A stretch of 20,391 nt of DNA, from positions 1-20,391 of IMG/VR virus record IMGVR_UViG_3300023179_000618. One strand, given 5' to 3'. This stretch comes from a virus. This document shows positions 7,835-15,285 of this stretch, piece by piece. Numbering within the stretch: position 1 is the stretch's first letter; the number at the start of each line of letters is the position of its first letter. The translations under genes were made by a program, and so were the position numbers. Below the pieces are notes generated by a model, which did not search any database, was not told the DNA's origin, and saw only the letters and a list, made by a program, of their open reading frames with translations.

Positions 7835-8139
7835 GGCGCGGCCTGCTGACTTCCGGCGACAACGATCACCACTTGCCCGCCCGCCAGCCTGCCTGCCAGG
7901 TCCAGCGCGGCCATCGCTTCTTGTTCGGTCGGTGGCACCGGAGGCTGCATTTGGGGGCCGTTGACGCTGCCGTACAGCACCCAATTCAAAAGGGCTTTCG
8001 CGGCAAGCTGGGCTGCGTTGTACCCTGCCGGGGGCAGTGCGGGGGAAACCAGCGTACCTGCCAGCGACTGGGGCGCTGAGGCGATTGGAGCCCCGGCAGC
8101 CTGTGCCAGCGGGGTCAGTTCTTTCTTTCGGCCATCCAT
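7831..8139 (-). CDS. Small Ala/Pro-rich hypothetical protein
   Basis: A 102-residue protein, rich in Ala, Pro and Gln, with a helical segment AAQLAAKALLNWVLYG near residues 42-57 and a hydrophobic C-terminus (GGQVVIVVAG). The ATG at 8139 lies inside the end of the upstream gene (25-base overlap), with GGGGAA nine bases ahead. A longer frame to 8313 is a shadow of that gene. No family recognised. Confidence 0.55.
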   Translation of the reverse strand: MDGRKKELTPLAQAAGAPIASAPQSLAGTLVSPALPPAGYNAAQLAAKALLNWVLYGSVNGPQMQPPVPPTEQEAMAALDLAGRLAGGQVVIVVAGSQQAAP

Positions 8140-8300
8140 CGTTCGATTTTCCCCAGTCTGACCGAAATCCAGCACGCGAACGCCAGGTTCAGTGCCAATC
8201 CAAACGCCATGCCGATCGCGAAAACAACCACCAGCATCCTGCCCAGAGTCTCCTCTGGTCCCTGTGACACCTGCACGCGGCTGAAGTATTCGGCGAACAC
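8115..8300 (-). CDS. Small membrane protein
   Basis: A 61-residue protein made largely of one long hydrophobic segment (about residues 22-50, LVVVFAIGMAFGLALNLAFA) with a charged C-terminus, giving an N-out or hairpin topology. Start is GTG at 8300. Size and hydropathy would fit a small holin-like or regulatory membrane protein; this is only a possibility. It overlaps the next gene. Confidence 0.55.
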   Translation of the reverse strand: MFAEYFSRVQVSQGPEETLGRMLVVVFAIGMAFGLALNLAFACWISVRLGKIERWMAERKN

Positions 8301-8419
8301 CGCTGCAGTCCACTCAAGCTGTGCGCTTGTGTATTGATCGCTGGGCTGGATTCAGGCAATCGAGTCGGACGGAATGGCCAGAATCATGCGCGAGTACGTG
8401 CAGTTTTGCAACACCTGTT

Positions 8420-8608
8420 TCACTGCTGATGCGACACTTGAACCATTTCTTCGCGCGATTCTCGCCAGTTCGGGACCTCTTTTTTCCAACGGAAGGCCAG
8501 ACTGGCCAGCTCGATCCAGGCCGCCGCCTCGGGCACTGGGATGCCACGCGCCTTCGCCAGTCGCTGGGGCCCGGTGGAGTTTATCTCGCGGATCATGGCG
8601 TCGGTCAT
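8420..8608 (-). CDS. Small hypothetical protein downstream of the cytosine methyltransferase
   Basis: A 62-residue soluble protein. ATG at 8608 lies two bases after the methyltransferase stop with GGAG seven bases ahead, which rejects the longer frame to 8923. It begins MTDAMIREINSTGP and holds Trp-rich amphipathic helices (AAAWIELASLAFRWKKEVP). Unknown family. The 119 bases after it hold nothing I can support except a degenerate ATACAC half-site. Confidence 0.62.
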   Translation of the reverse strand: MTDAMIREINSTGPQRLAKARGIPVPEAAAWIELASLAFRWKKEVPNWRESREEMVQVSHQQ

Positions 8609-8610
8609 GG

Positions 8611-9975
8611 TCACGCTCCGAGGATTGCCTGCGTGATTGCTGCGGCAACCGGTGGGCTCACCGAGTTGCCGATCTGGCGGGTCACGTCGGCCTTTGACCC
8701 GCAGAACACGTAGTCCGGCCTGAACCCTTGGGCGGCCGACAACTCGTGATTCTGGAGCATGCGAAAGCCTACGTCGACAACCTGCAGCTCGCGGCAGGTC
8801 TGCACGAGACTGGCCATCGCCAGCCCGTGGCGGTCGCGGGTCGTGATTGTGTCGACCGGCTCTCCGACCGGTGAGACGTCGGACGTGCCGTAGTAGTGCA
8901 GCAAGAACGGCATCACCAGACACGAATCAGCTTTCGTTGTGATCGTCGCAACCGGCGTCGAAACGGATCTCTCTGGAGACTGACCAGCGCGACCGCCGCA
9001 GCCTGCGATGAAAGGCATCGCCAGCCCCCTTCCGTTGTGCGTGCTGACGGTCCCGATCGGCTCGCGAAGGTCGCAGGTTCTGCTGTCGGCACCGCCGTGA
9101 TTTACCTCGACTGTGAACGGCAGGGCCAAGCCGTGATGCTGGCCGCCTGCCGTAATCGTCCCCACCGGCTTGGCCATTTCTTCCGCGTCGCAATTGTTCC
9201 GCAACTGAACTTGGAACGGCCCCACGAACCGCCGCAACCCGGCTTCGATCCGGGCGATCGTCTTTGGGGCCAGCGGCCGCTTCCGGTTGAAGATCGACGG
9301 GCACGGGAGCGACCAGTCAACCACTTCGGCGGCCGCTCTCCATCGCGGCAGCCCCAGACCGGGCAGCTCACCGCCGGCATATCGCGTATGTGTCGGCTCA
9401 GGAAATAGCGGCATCCTATTGCCCTTCCGGGCCACCACGAACAGCCGATTGCGGGACGTCGCAGCGCCGAAGTCGGCCGCGTTCAATTGCCGCCAATCGA
9501 CGCGATATCCGGCCGCTTCGATTGCAGCAATCCACGCACGGAAAAACGCCCCACGCTTGCTGACCAGCGGTCGGCCGTCGTCTCCGATCGGCCCCCATTG
9601 CTCGAACTCGACGACATTCTCGACCACGACCCAAGACGGCCGATGGTGCTCGATCCAGCGCATCACGTCCCACGCCCCCGACCGTTGCTGGTCCGATGTC
9701 GGCCGGCCTCCGCGGGCTCGCGAATGGTGCGTGCACTCCGGCGAGGCGAACAGCAGGTCGATGCGCTCGCACTCGCCTGGGTTCACCTGGTCCAGTCGGC
9801 TGTTGACGTGGCGGGCGTCCGGGAAGTTGGCAGCGTGGGTTTGTACGGCCACCGACCAATGGTTGACCGCGAACCGAACCCTGGCGGCCCCCGTCGACTC
9901 GGCTCCGGCGGACGTCCCGCCAGCGCCACAGAAAAGATCACAGCAGTTGAGTTGCTTCACTGGTATTTTTCTCAC
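8611..9975 (-). CDS. DNA (cytosine-5-)-methyltransferase
   Basis: Methylates cytosine at carbon 5, probably protecting phage DNA from host restriction. Motifs in order: I, DLFCGAGG (13-20); IV, SPECTHHS (78-85) with catalytic Cys81; VI, ENV (119-121); VIII, QLNAADFGAATSRNRLFVV (163-181); X, QIGNSVSPPVA (434-444). Motif IV reads SPEC rather than the usual PPCQ. The recognition region contains four repeats of the type P-V-x-T-I-T-x(n)-G-L-A-M-P-F at about 270-287, 306-323, 341-359 and 373-389. Start is GTG 9975 with AGGA seven bases upstream. Length, 454 residues, is ordinary. No cognate restriction enzyme gene is seen nearby, so it looks like an orphan phage methyltransferase. Confidence 0.93.
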   Translation of the reverse strand: MRKIPVKQLNCCDLFCGAGGTSAGAESTGAARVRFAVNHWSVAVQTHAANFPDARHVNSRLDQVNPGECERIDLLFASPECTHHSRARGGRPTSDQQRSGAWDVMRWIEHHRPSWVVVENVVEFEQWGPIGDDGRPLVSKRGAFFRAWIAAIEAAGYRVDWRQLNAADFGAATSRNRLFVVARKGNRMPLFPEPTHTRYAGGELPGLGLPRWRAAAEVVDWSLPCPSIFNRKRPLAPKTIARIEAGLRRFVGPFQVQLRNNCDAEEMAKPVGTITAGGQHHGLALPFTVEVNHGGADSRTCDLREPIGTVSTHNGRGLAMPFIAGCGGRAGQSPERSVSTPVATITTKADSCLVMPFLLHYYGTSDVSPVGEPVDTITTRDRHGLAMASLVQTCRELQVVDVGFRMLQNHELSAAQGFRPDYVFCGSKADVTRQIGNSVSPPVAAAITQAILGA

Positions 9976-9984
9976 TTGAACATC

Positions 9985-10224
9985 CTATTCGGATCGGGGA
10001 CCGCGCAAACAATCTTCGCGCCCGGGAAGAGGATTCGACTGGCACCAATCCTCCGAAGACACACATTCCCACCAGCCGCCACGCCCCCAGCACACATCAC
10101 AGTCTAGGGTCTCATCCACGTCCGAGAACTCATCGTCGCAGCACCCTGTGCCACCGCAGTGGTCGCACTTGTGCCAGCCGCAAGCACAACCGCAACGGGC
10201 GCAGAGGATCGAATCATCGTCCAT
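9985..10224 (-). CDS. CxxC-rich mini-protein resembling the DnaJ zinc domain
   Basis: A 79-residue acidic protein with 13 cysteines, including CDHCGGTG and CDVCWGRG, close to the CxxCxGxG repeats that bind zinc in DnaJ. Only this type of domain is present; there is no J domain. The ATG at 10224 overlaps the end of the adenine methylase gene, with a G-rich ribosome-binding site nine bases ahead; an ATG at 10263 in the same frame is inside that gene and is less likely. Possibly a small chaperone-like or anti-host protein, unproven. Confidence 0.72.
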   Translation of the reverse strand: MDDDSILCARCGCACGWHKCDHCGGTGCCDDEFSDVDETLDCDVCWGRGGWWECVSSEDWCQSNPLPGREDCLRGPRSE

Positions 10225-11083
10225 CGAACATCCCCCCACCGGCGCGCGAGGGCCCGTTGACAATCAACACCTCTGGCTTGGCTTGGTTGGTTTGCGTCCG
10301 GCCTTCGACCGGGATCCAGGTCCATCGGACGCCATCCGGATACAGCTCGCGGATCAGCGGGTGGTCGCCGAATCGGATCACGACCCGCGCCCGCGAGAAC
10401 TCCGCCAGGCACGCTGCCAGTCGCCGATGGTCGGCTTCGGTGAAACCGTGGCGGTATTTGGCCCCATCGTCTGGCCAGGGGGCGTCGATGTAGATGCCAG
10501 TTTCCCGTGTGTCTGGGCAGTTTTGGAGGAACTCGAACGCGTCCATGGAGGTGAAGGAACACCGGCGCATAATCCGGCCCCACTCCACCAGACCTCGCAC
10601 GGCTGAGCGGTAACGGGTGTTGGAGTCGCCGCCATTCGCGTTCCAACGGGTGGACAGGCTGCCGCTGAATTCATCGCGGCAGCCGGCCTTGTGCGAGCGT
10701 CCCATCCAGCAGCACACGAAGTAGTGGTAAGCGGCGAGCGGGTCTCCGTGGTCCATGCACGCGGGAGCGTTGTCTCTGCACCAGCCCTGTGATTCTGACA
10801 GAATCTCCGGATGAAACGGCACTCTGGTCAGTCGCTTGAGCAGCTCGCGGCGCATCGCACCATCAGCGACCACACGAGCCAGGTTGATCACGTGGCGGTG
10901 CAGATCGTTGACCGCGATCGACCGGGCGTCGATCGCCGCCACTTCGCTCATTCCGCCGGCAAACGGCACGCCGACCCATTTGCAGCCGGCGAGCTCTTCG
11001 GCGACCAGCGGGGCAATCGTCCGGCCAGCGCCGAACCACGGGGCCAGGGCACGCACTGGCATTGAGTCTTTGTCGTCAGGCAT
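10214..11083 (-). CDS. D12-class DNA adenine methylase-like protein
   Basis: Transfers a methyl group from SAM to the N6 of adenine in DNA, if active. The SAM site looks like PFAGGMSEV (40-48), followed by VND (58-60). The catalytic tetrad position reads DAPW (200-203), where D12 enzymes normally have DPPY. The end EVLIVNGP (271-278) fits the family. The ATG at 11083 has GGAGG six bases ahead and overlaps the DUF5131 stop. With the cytosine methyltransferase it gives this phage two DNA modification enzymes. The altered tetrad leaves activity uncertain. Confidence 0.78.
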   Translation of the reverse strand: MPDDKDSMPVRALAPWFGAGRTIAPLVAEELAGCKWVGVPFAGGMSEVAAIDARSIAVNDLHRHVINLARVVADGAMRRELLKRLTRVPFHPEILSESQGWCRDNAPACMDHGDPLAAYHYFVCCWMGRSHKAGCRDEFSGSLSTRWNANGGDSNTRYRSAVRGLVEWGRIMRRCSFTSMDAFEFLQNCPDTRETGIYIDAPWPDDGAKYRHGFTEADHRRLAACLAEFSRARVVIRFGDHPLIRELYPDGVRWTWIPVEGRTQTNQAKPEVLIVNGPSRAGGGMFDGR

Positions 11084-12203
11084 TCCGCACCTCCGGGAAC
11101 TGCCTCACACGCAGGCCTACGGGCCACTCGGTCGGGTCGCCACCCTTGCGGTCTGTCAGCCCAAGAACGCTGAAGTTGCCGAATCCGTCACCGCAGAACT
11201 GGACCGGAGAGACAGGCCCAGTGTGCCCCGGCCACCGCTCTCCGTCTGGCAGCCTTGTCGATTGGCGGCTACCGAGCTGCTTCACGAACGCAGGCACACA
11301 GGCCGTTTTGCACTGAGAGACGAGATCCCGGATCCACTCCACGTCGCAGCATCTCGCATCCGGCCCGCTCTCGCCGCCGATGATCACCCAGTCCAAGACG
11401 CTGTCTAGGCACATGTCGCAGTACTGGCATTCCGATATCGATTCGCTGCACCGGCACTTGATCGCTTCGCCGAGGTCGACAGGCCCCAGCAGCGGCTCAG
11501 CAGACACGCCCAGCACGGGGCAGAGATCGCGGCACTTCAACAGCTCGGGAACCATAGCGTCGGCCGTCTTTTGGTCGCTGATCGACGTGAGCAGCCACAC
11601 GTTCGGGAAATGCCTGTGCTTGCCAAGAGTTCCCGGAACGCCGGCGTCTGGGAATCCGTTTTTGGGCCACATCCGCCGCACGTTCTCGGGCCGCTTGGTG
11701 ACATAGATCCAGTCTAGGTTCGGCGTTGCGTCGATCAGCCAGAACAGGCGGACGCGAACGTCGTCCAGAGTCAGCAATCGAACCATTCCTGGCTCAATGT
11801 TGTCGCGTTCAATCTCCAGCAACGCCCCTGGTCCATCCGCCGACATCGCGACGTATCTGTCTGGTTCCGGACTTGGCTGGCAATCGTGCACGTACAGTGT
11901 GCGCCCAGCCGAGTCCACCATTGGTCCCCGCCAGTCCTCGAACACGTCGGCCAGTGACGCACAGAACACCCGCCGCCGAACGCCATCCGCCGCCGCCTCC
12001 CGGTCCCACTTCAGCGGCTGCCGCCACTGGGCCTCGCTCGCAACGACTCGTGTGCCGTTTGGCCCCCAGACGCCAAGCACCGCCGGATTGCGTCGGGCCA
12101 GCGTTCTGGCGTAGCAGTTGTCACAGCCAGTGTGCACTTCCTGACAGCCGCGCCACGGGTTGAACGTGTGGTCGGTCCATTCGATCTTCGAATTTTTACC
12201 CAC
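11076..12203 (-). CDS. DUF5131 / phage Gp37-Gp68 family protein with CX6CX2C motif
   Basis: The N-terminus KNSKIEWTDHTFNPWRGC followed by HTGCDNCYA is diagnostic of the Gp37/Gp68 family. Cys20, Cys27 and Cys30 form a three-cysteine motif reminiscent of iron-sulfur sites in radical-SAM-like proteins; the function is not established. A second cluster of five cysteines at 250, 252, 259, 262 and 265 lies just before IIGGESG (about 274-280). Length is 375 residues. The start is GTG at 12203 because a near-perfect ribosome-binding site, GGAGGTGA, lies five bases upstream; the longer frame to 12218 would place that site inside the gene. It is next to the adenine methylase, a pairing that hints at a nucleic-acid-related role. 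Confidence 0.85.
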   Translation of the reverse strand: MGKNSKIEWTDHTFNPWRGCQEVHTGCDNCYARTLARRNPAVLGVWGPNGTRVVASEAQWRQPLKWDREAAADGVRRRVFCASLADVFEDWRGPMVDSAGRTLYVHDCQPSPEPDRYVAMSADGPGALLEIERDNIEPGMVRLLTLDDVRVRLFWLIDATPNLDWIYVTKRPENVRRMWPKNGFPDAGVPGTLGKHRHFPNVWLLTSISDQKTADAMVPELLKCRDLCPVLGVSAEPLLGPVDLGEAIKCRCSESISECQYCDMCLDSVLDWVIIGGESGPDARCCDVEWIRDLVSQCKTACVPAFVKQLGSRQSTRLPDGERWPGHTGPVSPVQFCGDGFGNFSVLGLTDRKGGDPTEWPVGLRVRQFPEVRNA

Positions 12204-12396
12204 AGGAATCACCTCCATTCAGTGCCCCAGAGTCCAACAAGTCCCCAAACGGCTTTCCGCGCGGATCGCCACTCGCCCACAGCAGCGCAGTCGCGACCAT
12301 CGCAAAATCTTGCGACTTCATTTGTCGGGCGAACTCCAGAACCACTTCAGCGGCCTGCAGCACGCGTTTCGTGTCGGGATTGTGTTTCTTGCTCAT
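12196..12396 (-). CDS. Small hypothetical protein
   Basis: A 66-residue soluble protein with a basic N-terminus and one amphipathic helix (residues 12-45). ATG at 12396 overlaps the RusA stop as ATGA, and its own stop overlaps the start of the DUF5131 gene, so it is coupled on both sides. Function unknown. Confidence 0.65.
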   Translation of the reverse strand: MSKKHNPDTKRVLQAAEVVLEFARQMKSQDFAMVATALLWASGDPRGKPFGDLLDSGALNGGDSCG

Positions 12397-12878
12397 GCTT
12401 CTTCTTCCACCTTGTAAACTTCGACCTTCACTCCTTGTCGTTCGGCGTAGCTCTTCTTGATCACGTGGATCACGATTCGGCTGTCGTCTCGGTAGACGAT
12501 CCCGGTCATCGCGTCCTCAACCCCCCGCAGAACCTTGCTGCTGTCGGGCTTGACCGTGCAGTGCTTTGGAGCGCTGGGCAGCAACCCCCGCTTTCCAAAA
12601 TGGCCCTTCGGCCGCAGCACTTCAATGGTCAGCACCAGTGCGACGGGCCCCTCGAACATCGGCGATGTCCCCATCGCCGCAAACGCCGCGGCCGACACCT
12701 GGTTCATCCAGTGCTTCGACTGCGGGTTGTCGTCGACTGTCGCCGTCAGGATGGACCCGTTCTGTCGCAGCACAGGCTGCCCGGTCGACCTGTTCCGGAT
12801 GGCGATGGACCGCTTTGAGCCGCGCGGCTGCGGCTTTCCGTGAACGTAGAATGCGGTGATCAGATCTTCAATCTGCAT
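12393..12878 (-). CDS. rusA: RusA-like Holliday junction resolvase
   Basis: Resolves four-way DNA junctions during phage recombination and replication. The start FYVHGKPQPRGSKR (10-23), the central HFGKRG (93-98) and KPDSSKVLRGVEDAMTG (110-126) followed by YRDD (129-132) match phage RusA proteins. Acidic candidates are Asp112, Asp122, Asp131 and Asp132. The position of the second Asp of the usual D-x-D pair is Ser114, so one catalytic acid may be missing. Start at ATG 12878 overlaps the previous stop as TGATG; a longer frame to 12989 is rejected. The 161-residue length is a little above E. coli RusA. The family call is fairly sure, the activity less so. Confidence 0.8.
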   Translation of the reverse strand: MQIEDLITAFYVHGKPQPRGSKRSIAIRNRSTGQPVLRQNGSILTATVDDNPQSKHWMNQVSAAAFAAMGTSPMFEGPVALVLTIEVLRPKGHFGKRGLLPSAPKHCTVKPDSSKVLRGVEDAMTGIVYRDDSRIVIHVIKKSYAERQGVKVEVYKVEEEA

Positions 12879-13117
12879 CACAGCCCCCTGTTCTGGGCGA
12901 GCCACTGTCGCTCTGCAGCAATCGCCTCGCACCGCAACTGGTACGGCCCGAGCACCGGCCCTCCAGACGGCCCCATGTCGGCGATCCACTCCCCGTCAGG
13001 CGTCGGTTCGACGTGCGACGCACGCACGATCTCCGCCGACCCGAGCTCTCGCAGGAATGCCATCTGGTCGTCCCAGACGAACTGCACTTTGCCGCCTGGT
13101 GTGATAGTGCAGGTCAT
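12878..13117 (-). CDS. Small conserved-looking phage protein
   Basis: A 79-residue protein with the pattern IVRASHVEP, then GEWIADMGPSGGPVLGP and a C-terminal helix RCEAIAAERQWL. I recall this layout from small phage and prophage proteins of unknown function, but cannot name a family. ATG at 13117 overlaps the upstream stop (ATGA). It is coupled to rusA downstream. Confidence 0.7.
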   Translation of the reverse strand: MTCTITPGGKVQFVWDDQMAFLRELGSAEIVRASHVEPTPDGEWIADMGPSGGPVLGPYQLRCEAIAAERQWLAQNRGL

Positions 13118-13347
13118 AATCGCCCCATGGTGTTGTTGAGAAGATGCAGCACCTCAGTGGTCAAGATCCTGACCGCTGCGATGTGGTCGTTGATGGTAAT
13201 TGGTGGCTTCCCGCGGCTCTCAGCGGACAACACATCCAGCGTGGTCCTCGCGATTGCGTCGGCCAGCTTGCGTATTGCTGTATCTCGGTCGACATGCTCG
13301 GTCGGCATGCCCATGCAGTCCAGTCCCAGCGGCTCATTGTGGCTCAT
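13114..13347 (-). CDS. Small hypothetical protein
   Basis: About 77 residues, mostly helical (DTAIRKLADAIARTTLDVL), with no membrane segment. The start could be ATG 13347 or TTG 13362 (82 residues); GGAG lies close to the TTG. Either start lies inside the 52-aa membrane-protein gene upstream. Function unknown. Confidence 0.6.
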   Translation of the reverse strand: MSHNEPLGLDCMGMPTEHVDRDTAIRKLADAIARTTLDVLSAESRGKPPITINDHIAAVRILTTEVLHLLNNTMGRL

Positions 13348-13492
13348 GATCTTCCGACTCAATTGTCTCCAGCCTGCAGTGCAGGACCTCCACCATCCGC
13401 AGCAGCAGATGGCACTGGATCCACAAAACAGCTACCGCCGACACCAGTGCCGCCAGCAGGAACCACTGGAAAAACAGCAGTTCAGGACTCAC
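13334..13492 (-). CDS. 52-aa single-pass membrane protein, too short for routine ORF calling
   Basis: The frame GTG 13492 to TGA 13334 fills what would otherwise be a gap between two genes. It encodes MSPELLFFQWFLLAALVSAV and continues hydrophobic to about residue 30, then a charged C-terminus ending DHEPQ. The GTG overlaps the DUF2997 stop as GTGA, like neighbouring junctions. That junction and the clear membrane helix support it as a real gene. No strong ribosome-binding site, so it may be coupled. Role unknown. Confidence 0.62.
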   Translation of the reverse strand: MSPELLFFQWFLLAALVSAVAVLWIQCHLLLRMVEVLHCRLETIESEDHEPQ

Positions 13493-13683
13493 TGTGCACC
13501 CGCCTTCGCCTGCGCCCCGAGCCCGGCGGCATGGTGGTACTCCGGCTTGCGGATGTTGTCTGTCGTGGTCCCGACAGCGGCCTCAATGGCCTTCGACAGG
13601 GCCTCGCAGCCCGATCCGACCACTCCCTTGGTCTCGACCCTCACGGCCCCGTCCGGTCCGATCGTGACTTCGACTGTCTTCAT
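13489..13683 (-). CDS. DUF2997-family protein
   Basis: A 64-residue protein. TVEVTIGPDGAVRVETKG followed by GSGCEALSKAIEAAVG fits DUF2997, a small family found beside DUF1257 (Ycf35) genes. The start is ATG 13683, four bases after the DUF1257 stop, with AGAAAGG upstream; the longer frame to 13728 is inside that gene. The single Cys in GSGC is the family position. Function is unknown; its fixed link to DUF1257 suggests a joint complex. Confidence 0.78.
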   Translation of the reverse strand: MKTVEVTIGPDGAVRVETKGVVGSGCEALSKAIEAAVGTTTDNIRKPEYHHAAGLGAQAKAGAQ

Positions 13684-13687
13684 CTGC

Positions 13688-14212
13688 TCAGCCTTTCTGA
13701 AACACGAGCCGAATGGAACCGTCCGCAAGCCGCTGCTCTTGGACCTGAAAGCCTTGCTGCTGGCCCGCTCGAATCGCGGCCACCCGGGCGTAGGACTGGG
13801 TCAGCTTCTGCCCTGCGTCGCCGACAAACTGCACCAGCGACGTCCGGCTCTTGTTGCCTGTCCAGTCAGTACGCCCCTCATCGGCGTCTAGACCGGTCGT
13901 GTAGTTGCATCGTCCGGAGTTCCAGTTGTCCCACAGTAGGACAAATCCGGGCTTCCCGTCGCGCCGACCGCAGACTCCGATCTCATAACAGCGATCGGCC
14001 CCATCCACCGACAGAGGGACTCGGATCGCGTGATCGCACGTCCCGAGTTCATCAGCCGCGAATCCCTGCGGCACGGGGTAGTCACCGACCGATCGGCCGT
14101 ACCAGCGATACGTTCGCTGGCCCCGGACGAGCTCCAGGCCAATCGATTTGGCCGCTGCCTCCAAGTCGTCCAGCGACTTGATTTCGACATTGATTGTCGC
14201 GACATGACTCAC
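13688..14212 (-). CDS. DUF1257 / Ycf35-like protein
   Basis: A 174-residue protein. The start SHVATINVEIKSLDDLEAA, the core CYEIGVCGRRDGKPGFVLLWD and the C-terminus LTQSYARVAAIRAGQQQGF then DGSIRLVF match DUF1257, known as Ycf35 in plastids and cyanobacteria. Function is not established. The GTG start at 14212 has GGGAGGA six bases upstream; the longer frame to 14281 would run through the promoter. Its own promoter and operator lie at 14241-14269, and DUF2997 follows after four bases. It carries an insertion relative to short family members between about residues 35 and 65. Confidence 0.83.
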   Translation of the reverse strand: MSHVATINVEIKSLDDLEAAAKSIGLELVRGQRTYRWYGRSVGDYPVPQGFAADELGTCDHAIRVPLSVDGADRCYEIGVCGRRDGKPGFVLLWDNWNSGRCNYTTGLDADEGRTDWTGNKSRTSLVQFVGDAGQKLTQSYARVAAIRAGQQQGFQVQEQRLADGSIRLVFQKG

Positions 14213-14240
14213 TGCAGTTCCTCCCGGGCACGAGATTGCA

Positions 14241-14269
14241 ATCATACACTTGTGTATCACATGCGTCAA
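14241..14269 (-). promoter_or_regulatory. Sigma-70-type promoter with perfect 14-bp operator
   Basis: TTGACG (14269-14264), 17 nt, TATGAT (14246-14241). The spacer holds ATACACTTGTGTAT (14244-14257), which is a palindrome except for the two central bases and overlaps the -10. The expected start of transcription is about 22 bases before the GTG of the DUF1257 gene. This is the best match to the shared operator. Confidence 0.85.
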
Positions 14270-14295
14270 AACTGACAGCACATGATTCTCGTCAC

Positions 14296-15285
14296 TCAGT
14301 CGTCCTCGAATGTGATCTTGCGGGTGGGTCGCTCCACGATCAGAGACTCCAACCGCGACTGCACTTCGGCCAGGCCGGTCGCCAGCTCAGCCCGGACATC
14401 GCCGGACTTGCGGACGTCGTTCGGGTCCTTCCCGGCCAGCAGCCCCATCGCTTGCGTGATCACGGCATCAAGCTGCTCCGAGCTGCCCACACTTACCTTG
14501 CGGAACCGCTCAAAAAACTCCCCAAAGTTCTCGATTGCCGAATCCCTGAACGTCTTCGGCTTCCCGTCATCGTCCCCACTGAGCCGCTCCGACAGGTGCG
14601 ACACCAACCGCTGCAGTTCTTCGGCGAATGCGGCCTCCATCGCAACCGCCGCCTGTTCGAACTGCGCCGCCACTTGGGCCTGCTGCCGCGCCCAGATGTC
14701 CGGGTGCAGTTCCTTCAGCATGTCGGGCGGCTCGATGGCTGGGTAATCCCAACTGAAGCCGAACTCCTGCGAGATCGTGGCGGGGTAGTCCTCCAGGTTC
14801 CAGAGCTCTCCCAGCGACTGCCGGGCATCGTCGCACAGCACCTGGTAGGCGTTGTCGAGCTCCTGCAATGCGACTCGCAGTTGCTCCCGGTAGTCACCCA
14901 TCTGCGCCTCGAACTCTTCGATCCGCGACTTGCGGATCAGCCGCACCCCCCGCACGGGGTACTCGACAGATGCCAGATTCCAGTATTGCCGGACCTTGCT
15001 GAGGATGCTGGTCACAGCCCGGTAGAGCTTGTGGTTCGTGTCCAGCAGCCTCTTCGACGCCTTGACCATCGTGGCTTCGGCGTCGAATTCCTCGGCGGCC
15101 CTCCGGGTGTGCTCCGACGTGAGCCTCTTGCTCGCGCCGAACCGGCGAATCGTCACCCGCACGCCGGCGGTGTTGGCCCGGAGTTCAGCCCCGAGGGAGT
15201 CCCCGGAGATGCTCCGGATCGGCCGCCAGGGCATCGCGCCGGAGGCGTATGGCGTGTAAGGCTCTTCAGTTGCTGCTGAGATCAT
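14296..15285 (-). CDS. 329-aa helical protein of unknown function linked to the AAA ATPase
   Basis: A soluble protein with little beta character after residue 60: long charged helices, including a coiled-coil-like stretch KRLLDTNHKLYRAVTSIL and FEQAAVAMEAAFAEELQRL. It starts MISAATEEPYTPY and ends in a acidic tail. ATG at 15285 overlaps the 61-aa gene stop (ATGA), so it is in the ATPase operon. I recognise no family. It could be the partner or client of the ATPase, which is inference from position only. Confidence 0.75.
   Translation of the reverse strand: MISAATEEPYTPYASGAMPWRPIRSISGDSLGAELRANTAGVRVTIRRFGASKRLTSEHTRRAAEEFDAEATMVKASKRLLDTNHKLYRAVTSILSKVRQYWNLASVEYPVRGVRLIRKSRIEEFEAQMGDYREQLRVALQELDNAYQVLCDDARQSLGELWNLEDYPATISQEFGFSWDYPAIEPPDMLKELHPDIWARQQAQVAAQFEQAAVAMEAAFAEELQRLVSHLSERLSGDDDGKPKTFRDSAIENFGEFFERFRKVSVGSSEQLDAVITQAMGLLAGKDPNDVRKSGDVRAELATGLAEVQSRLESLIVERPTRKITFEDD

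Noticed and set aside
8321-8334. GTGCGCTTGTGTAT, a possible fifth operator
   Set aside because: Only one half matches (ATACAC on the minus strand), there is no -35 at the right distance, and the -10-like sequence faces away from the gene downstream.
14281-14330. Possible terminator after the 329-aa gene
   Set aside because: Only a 5-bp stem (ACTGA/TCAGT) with a large loop and a short T run is visible, too weak to call.
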